The notes beneath the pieces are model-generated. The model was not told where the DNA came from, made no database searches, and saw only the letters and a list, made by a program, of their open reading frames with translations. DNA of 64,000 nucleotides from Siphonodentalium dalli (taxonomy: Eukaryota > Mollusca > Scaphopoda > Gadilida > Siphonodentaliidae): assembly GCA_032622095.1 (NCBI GenBank), contig CP136069.1, forward strand, positions 40,586,194 to 40,650,193, given 5' to 3'. A program made the position numbers and the translations under genes. Of this stretch, positions 59,280-64,000 are shown in pieces. The first letter of the stretch is position 1. The number at the start of each line of letters is the position of its first letter.

Positions 59280-59648
59280 CCCTTTACCCAACAGAAGGGC
59301 CCTGTGCCAATGCATTCTCTTATATATGCCTCGCATATATAAGAGAATGCATTGGCTTAACACATTAAAAATTATAACATTGTTAAAGAATGGTAAAAAA
59401 AATGTTAAAAAGTGTTAAAAAAAGATTTTTTCTAGGCCAATGCATTCTCTTATATATGCGAGGCGACCTATGGTCGACTCGCATATATAAGAGAATGCAT
59501 TGGCACAGGGCATAAATGTAACTATCACAATGTGGTCAAGGAGCCGGTTCCAATGATATCCATATTTGTATGGTTCTATTGAGACAGACCGAAGATATTT
59601 TAGGCTGTTGAAGCTTTATTTGGCCGGTTTTGGCCGGTTTGTTGGGTA
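59280..59648. mobile_element. Palindromic TTAA element, unit 5, centre-deleted and right end altered
   Basis: The first hairpin (59306-59356) has lost its 18-base centre: TATATATGCCTCGCATATAT. The second (59436-59504) is intact. The right TIR stops at TGTTGGGTA and continues TAGTATTAATTC, resembling the empty site of unit 1: a hybrid end. Confidence 0.75.
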
Positions 59649-59679
59649 TAGTATTAATTCAAACATATCTAAAACTTTC

Positions 59680-59901
59680 CTACTGATAGTGAAGGTCATC
59701 AACTGCCCCTTTCTTGTAAATGGGAGTTGTGAAGCTGTGGGAACATATTGATGGAAAATCTCCAGAGGATAAAATCCTATTGAATACATGACATAGGGGT
59801 TTACACAATTCCAAGGATGCGCATTGTCGTATAATCAGGTTCTGACTCCGTGCATTGTTACAGTGTAGACTGTAACTTTTTGCTGGCCTTGAACATGACA
59901 T
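59680..59901 (-). pseudogene. Non-LTR reverse transcriptase fragment, unit 5
   Basis: Same length and terminal DLHYQ as unit 1 (no insertion); private Ser to Ala in QCASLELC. Confidence 0.6.
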
Positions 59902-60062
59902 TCTCGATTGCTAACATTGGTTTTTCCAGGCACAGGCTTGACACGAACGCCGCTGCATAACAAACAACCATCATCGAAATATATACTTGTATCTGGAATT
60001 AAGAACAGTAAATTGTAATAGTATACCTCATGTGACTTGCTCTCGTTCTGGTTGGCTTTAAA

Positions 60063-60554
60063 ATGGACTCATACTCACTTACAATTGTCTTTCTATTGAT
60101 AGTAATATACTCAATTCTCACAATCGGTTTGACTCCTGAAGATATGACCAATATGAAACTCCCTTGTACGTGCAATATCGGCATATCATTAGACTTATTC
60201 ATTAAAGCCTCTTGGTGGTTTGAGCTCCAACATGTACCAAATATTATTCGCTTTTTATTTTTATCCCAGTATCGAAATAGGTCGATACATACTTCAATTA
60301 CCTTTCTACGGGCATTATATGTCCCAGAAATACGCATCGGAGTCATAAAAAGTACAAATTTGAACACGGTGTTTGGGTCCAAAAACAAACAACACCCATG
60401 TACACGGCATGGAACAGAAAAGAGAATTCAGTGTTGGTATGTTCATGATATGGTAGAAATAAAGAGCGAATGTTACACTTATGTGCGAGAAATTGAAAAC
60501 ACCTGGACAATAGCTGTGACCATGGGAAATATTGTTCAGAGCACATGTAGCTGA
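60063..60554 (+). CDS. 163-residue frame, unit 5 (intact)
   Basis: Full length like unit 1, with Leu65 and all six cysteines. Differences are few, for example Ser139 to Tyr (SECYTYVREIE). With unit 1 it is the best candidate for a functional copy, if the frame is a gene at all. Confidence 0.3.
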   Translation: MDSYSLTIVFLLIVIYSILTIGLTPEDMTNMKLPCTCNIGISLDLFIKASWWFELQHVPNIIRFLFLSQYRNRSIHTSITFLRALYVPEIRIGVIKSTNLNTVFGSKNKQHPCTRHGTEKRIQCWYVHDMVEIKSECYTYVREIENTWTIAVTMGNIVQSTCS

Positions 60555-60915
60555 TATATCCATAGGTGGTGTATTTAACAACCTATCTTATACCCTTTTC
60601 CAAATTCCGCAGACAAAATTTCGAAGCTCGAATGGGCCATGTCCGTTTAATTTTAGTGATCTTACAAGTATCTCCTTAACCTAGATATTACATGTTTTGT
60701 TTTAAATCGTGAGGTCCGAACCCATGTATACGTGTACATCTTTGACTACTTTAACCACTTAAACCTGATATATCCTTTTTTTTATCAGCACTATACTCTT
60801 TACTCTTTACTATATTTTCATGAGAGCAAATCATCACGGGTAGAGGATCGTCAATAAGTTGCATAACTTGTACTCCCAATCCCCTGTTGCCATATCACAT
60901 GTATAATTATATCAT

Positions 60916-61665
60916 ACTAGAAGGTGACCCGACTTCGTCCGGGCTTTGACCTTGAATTTACCATTTTGAAGGTTAAGGTCAGGTGGGGTCAAACACCAAC
61001 ACCCCAAAAATGGTGGAAATCGGCCCAGCGGATACCGGGAAATCGGCCCAGCGGATAGCGAGATACCCTATGCATCAAATTTCGTCCGTAAAAATCCGCC
61101 AGTTTAACCCGATTTGATTTCCACTCAAGTATATAAACGCGCCTCATATACACACGCTCATTAATTATCAAGTTTCAACGTAAAGATAAATTACCATCGG
61201 TGCCCGAGATATCGCCAAGACGTCTGAAACAGTCAAATGCATCGGCCGGTTAAGCGTTAACGTGATCTAACGTTATGACCTCCAACGACGTCATAGGAGT
61301 TACGCATTGTTTTTATCCTGATGGAAGATAATTCTTGATAATTGAGACAGATAACTAAAACGGATACATACGCATTATATATCGTTGGAAAGAGGGAACA
61401 CGAAAGATTCTCACAGTGTCATTATTATGACTGGCATTTTATTATTCGCGCTGTTTCGAATCGATTTGTAAGCACCGAACTCAAATGAAAGTCCCGTAAC
61501 ACAGCGTGAAAACAGATTTGACCTCGGCACGTGAAAAGTTGACCTCGGATCTCAAAATTAATATGCCTATGCCACTTCCCGATCGATAGTATCCTCACAT
61601 ACGAAGTTTCATCGAAATCGGGTCGGCCGTTTTCGAGTTCATCGCGAACACACACACACACACAC
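60916..61665 (+). mobile_element. Retroelement-like 3' region ending in (CA)9, unit 5
   Basis: Shortest CA tract (18 nt). It also lacks about 12 bp near 61330 (GAAGATAATTCTTG for GAAGATAGTACCACTTCTTCTTG). Confidence 0.5.
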
Positions 61666-61920
61666 GCAGTCTAACGCCGTGTGTCAATTGGGGTCTTTTG
61701 CGTCAAACCTACAACCGGGTTCTACCCTTTCCGCTGTTCCTACCACCTAGAAAATTCGGAAGTAGACACGGAAGGACAACTGAAGCGTTTTCAGGCAAAA
61801 ATAAAACCAGTAAGTCAGTCATTTAACTTTGTGTTTTTATAATCATAACTGGGCTCAGGTGTGACACATGTGTATGACAAATGGGAAAGTCATATGTAAA
61901 TAAATGGCATCGCGCTTATG

Positions 61921-62458
61921 TGCACCGCAGTCCAATTGCGCTTCAGTTCAGCGCAAAGTCGCCGCACCGCAGTGCAATTGCGCTTGAGCGTGGTGCAATG
62001 TAGCCGAACCACAGTGCAATTGCGCTTGAGCGTGGTGCAATGTAGCCGAACCGCAGTACAATTGCGCTTGAGTGCAGCGCAAATTTGCCGCACCGCAGTG
62101 CAATTGCGCTTGAGTGCAGCGCAATTTCGCACCAACACAGCGCAATTTCGCTTCAGTGCAGCGCACCACAGTGCAATTGCGCTTGAGCGTGGTGCAATGT
62201 AGCCGAACAACAGTGCAATTGCGCTTGAGCGTGGTGCAATGTAGCCGAACCACAGTGCAATTGCGCTTGAGCGTGGTGCAATGTAGCCAAACCACAGTGC
62301 AATTGCGCTTGATTGCAGCGCAATTTCGCCGCACCGCAGTGCATTTGCGCTTGAGTGCAGCGCAATATCGCCGCACCACAGCGCAATTGCGCTTCAGTGC
62401 AGCGCAATGTCGTCGCACCTCAGTGCAATTGCGCTTCAGTGCAATGCAGCGCAATCGT
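61921..62458. repeat. 42-bp minisatellite, unit 5
   Basis: Shares GCTTGATTGCAGCG with units 1 and 2; private changes GCGCAAATTTGCC and GTAGCCAAACC. Confidence 0.95.
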
Positions 62459-64000
62459 GACCACTGTGCAATTTTGTCCCTCAGCGCAATAGTCCAAGCG
62501 TGTGCATTTGACCGCCGAAACTACGCTGGTACTCGTTCGTTGGTTACAGTGATCTCGCTGGATCGCGTATGCACAGCGCAATTTTGCATAATTTTAGCGC
62601 AATTTGACTTGAGCAAAGCGCGATTGCACTTGAGTGCAATTGTTCGTAATTAGTTCAGCAGTCAAATGAGTCTGCGTGCATGGTATGTAGGCATTGTGTG
62701 AATTATCATACATATAAATAATGATAACCGTTTTCGCAAAAGATATATGCGAAAATAACACAACGCAAACGTGCCTACTTCACAATCAAATTAACCCAGT
62801 TAAATAGCCCAGGGTGTGCCCTTTTCCAACGATGCATAGCACGATAGCGTGCTTTATGCCGGTCTTTAGTTATGGCGTTTTGTAATAACGAGCCTGCCTT
62901 TTAGCTGCATTTAATTTCCCTCCAGATAAATTGCTTAACGAATATGCCCCTGTTAGGCTGACGCAGATTCAATAGATTCCCGTCTCGCAAAGAATTGGCC
63001 GCGCAGAAATTTCAGCGGCATATCATTTCGCTCGAGATAACTGATTGAACCAATCTACCCTAATAAGGCGACGAGCTTCCAGGTTTTGCATCGCGCGAAC
63101 GCAATTAGCCGGCTGCTTGCTAATCTGATTCAACATAGGATCGCAGGGTTTTTATTGAAATGTTTTGTCACGGTTGGCGTCAGCGAGGTAATTCGATTAT
63201 ATGTCCATCTTAACATGGGTCGACATCGCGGGAGCAGTCAAGATCCGACCTCAACCAAATTTGTTGTCAAGTTGATGTGGGGGGTTTACATGACCTTGAC
63301 CCTAAAATAACCTTGACCTTTGTTGAAAGACATCTCACTTAAGGGGCTATTTTGCTAGATATGTGTTGCGATGTACGCGCTTATGTCAATATCCAGAGGC
63401 CTCGTATATCTGTCATTGATAAATATACCGGTATCAAGGAGGCTCCTACAATACTTTAGTCTGTATCTGACGAACAGACACATGGGACTACGATATAAAC
63501 TTAAACTAGACCTCCATAGAGAATAACATAGGAGTTGAGTGAAATTGTGGGTAAAATCGCGATTTGGAGATGCGCATGTTAACGGAGCTGTTTATTGAAT
63601 ACAATGTGTTCTGTCCGTGTCATACATACCCGACCCGGTGAACTATACAACGTACGCCGAAACCTGCCATATTCTACATATGAAAGTTTTGTTTCTATTG
63701 GCACAATTAGGATCTCGGATACACAATAGTTGATAGGATCACACACCAAAAATGTTAAAAACCAGACGAGTTATCCAAACGGGCTCAACTGGACTTTTCG
63801 TTTTCTATCTATAATTTGAGCTCTCGCGAACCCGTTTGTACGCTGTTTACAATCGGGCTCGCGGGACAAACGGGCTCGAGCCCGATTAGAAGGTTTAAAG
63901 TCTGGAATGTAAGCCCCATTGTAGGCGATTGTTAACTCACACGCACACACACACCACACACACACAGACAGATCTTCCAAAATATATAATAGATATTGTA

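Larger units (their letters stand above)
58963..64000 (+). repeat. Segmental duplication unit 5 (starts mid-unit, cut by window end)
   Basis: Begins at CATTAAAGGGCCTACATGG, equivalent to 24418 in unit 1, so it lacks the first about 1.8 kb. Several small markers (GAAGG in the reverse-transcriptase fragment, TACTCCCAATCC at 60872) match unit 1, while others (GGCTGACGCAG) match units 2-4. Confidence 0.9.

Overview
This is an AT-rich, repeat-dominated piece of an animal genome. It is most likely a marine invertebrate: the one recognisable gene belongs to a family expanded in invertebrates, it has canonical GT-AG introns, and the rest is MITE-like elements, LINE/SINE debris and minisatellites. The species cannot be fixed from the sequence. 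There are no bacterial-style operons, rRNA genes, convincing functional tRNAs or CRISPR arrays.

1-13 kb holds the 5' half of one gene on the minus strand. It is a member of the nose-resistant-to-fluoxetine (NRF-6-like) family: a secreted or lumenal N-terminal NRF domain, normally followed by a multi-pass acyltransferase-3 domain. Four exons (12586-12952, 10554-10741, 5482-5581, 1250-1346) join in phase and give about 250 residues with a signal peptide, N-glycosylation sites and six spaced cysteines. The membrane acyltransferase part must lie beyond base 1. The introns are packed with insertions: a 23-bp minisatellite of about 93 copies, a 3-kb element with long terminal inverted repeats (TIRs), several MITE-like elements, and a LINE C-terminal fragment. 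One extra frame-preserving exon is possible at 4745-4909.

13-22.6 kb is intergenic. It holds a promoter-like block that recurs elsewhere, a 25/31-bp minisatellite with higher-order structure, foldback elements, diverged copies of several dispersed families, and a 1.8-kb TIR-bounded element. I see no gene.

22.65-64 kb is a head-to-tail array of five near-identical segmental duplications: three long units (22652-32015, 32016-42220, 49406-58962), one shorter unit (42221-49405) and one cut off by the window end (58963-64000). Full-length units carry, in order, a tRNA-like SINE head, the promoter-like block, a reverse-transcriptase fragment, an open frame for a 163-residue protein with a signal-peptide-like start, a retroelement-like 3' region ending in (CA)n, a 42-bp minisatellite, and a MITE at a TA target; they end in a cluster of nearly perfect 69-bp hairpins. 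The four unit junctions fall in or beside these hairpins, which belong to elements with piggyBac-like TTAA target duplications. Sequence markers are shared between units in conflicting patterns, which points to repeated unequal exchange. The 163-residue frame is open in units 1, 3 and 5 and has the same nonsense change (codon 65) in units 2 and 4.

Main points: the exon-by-exon recovery of the NRF-like gene, and the association of a palindromic TTAA-element family with every breakpoint of a young tandem segmental duplication.
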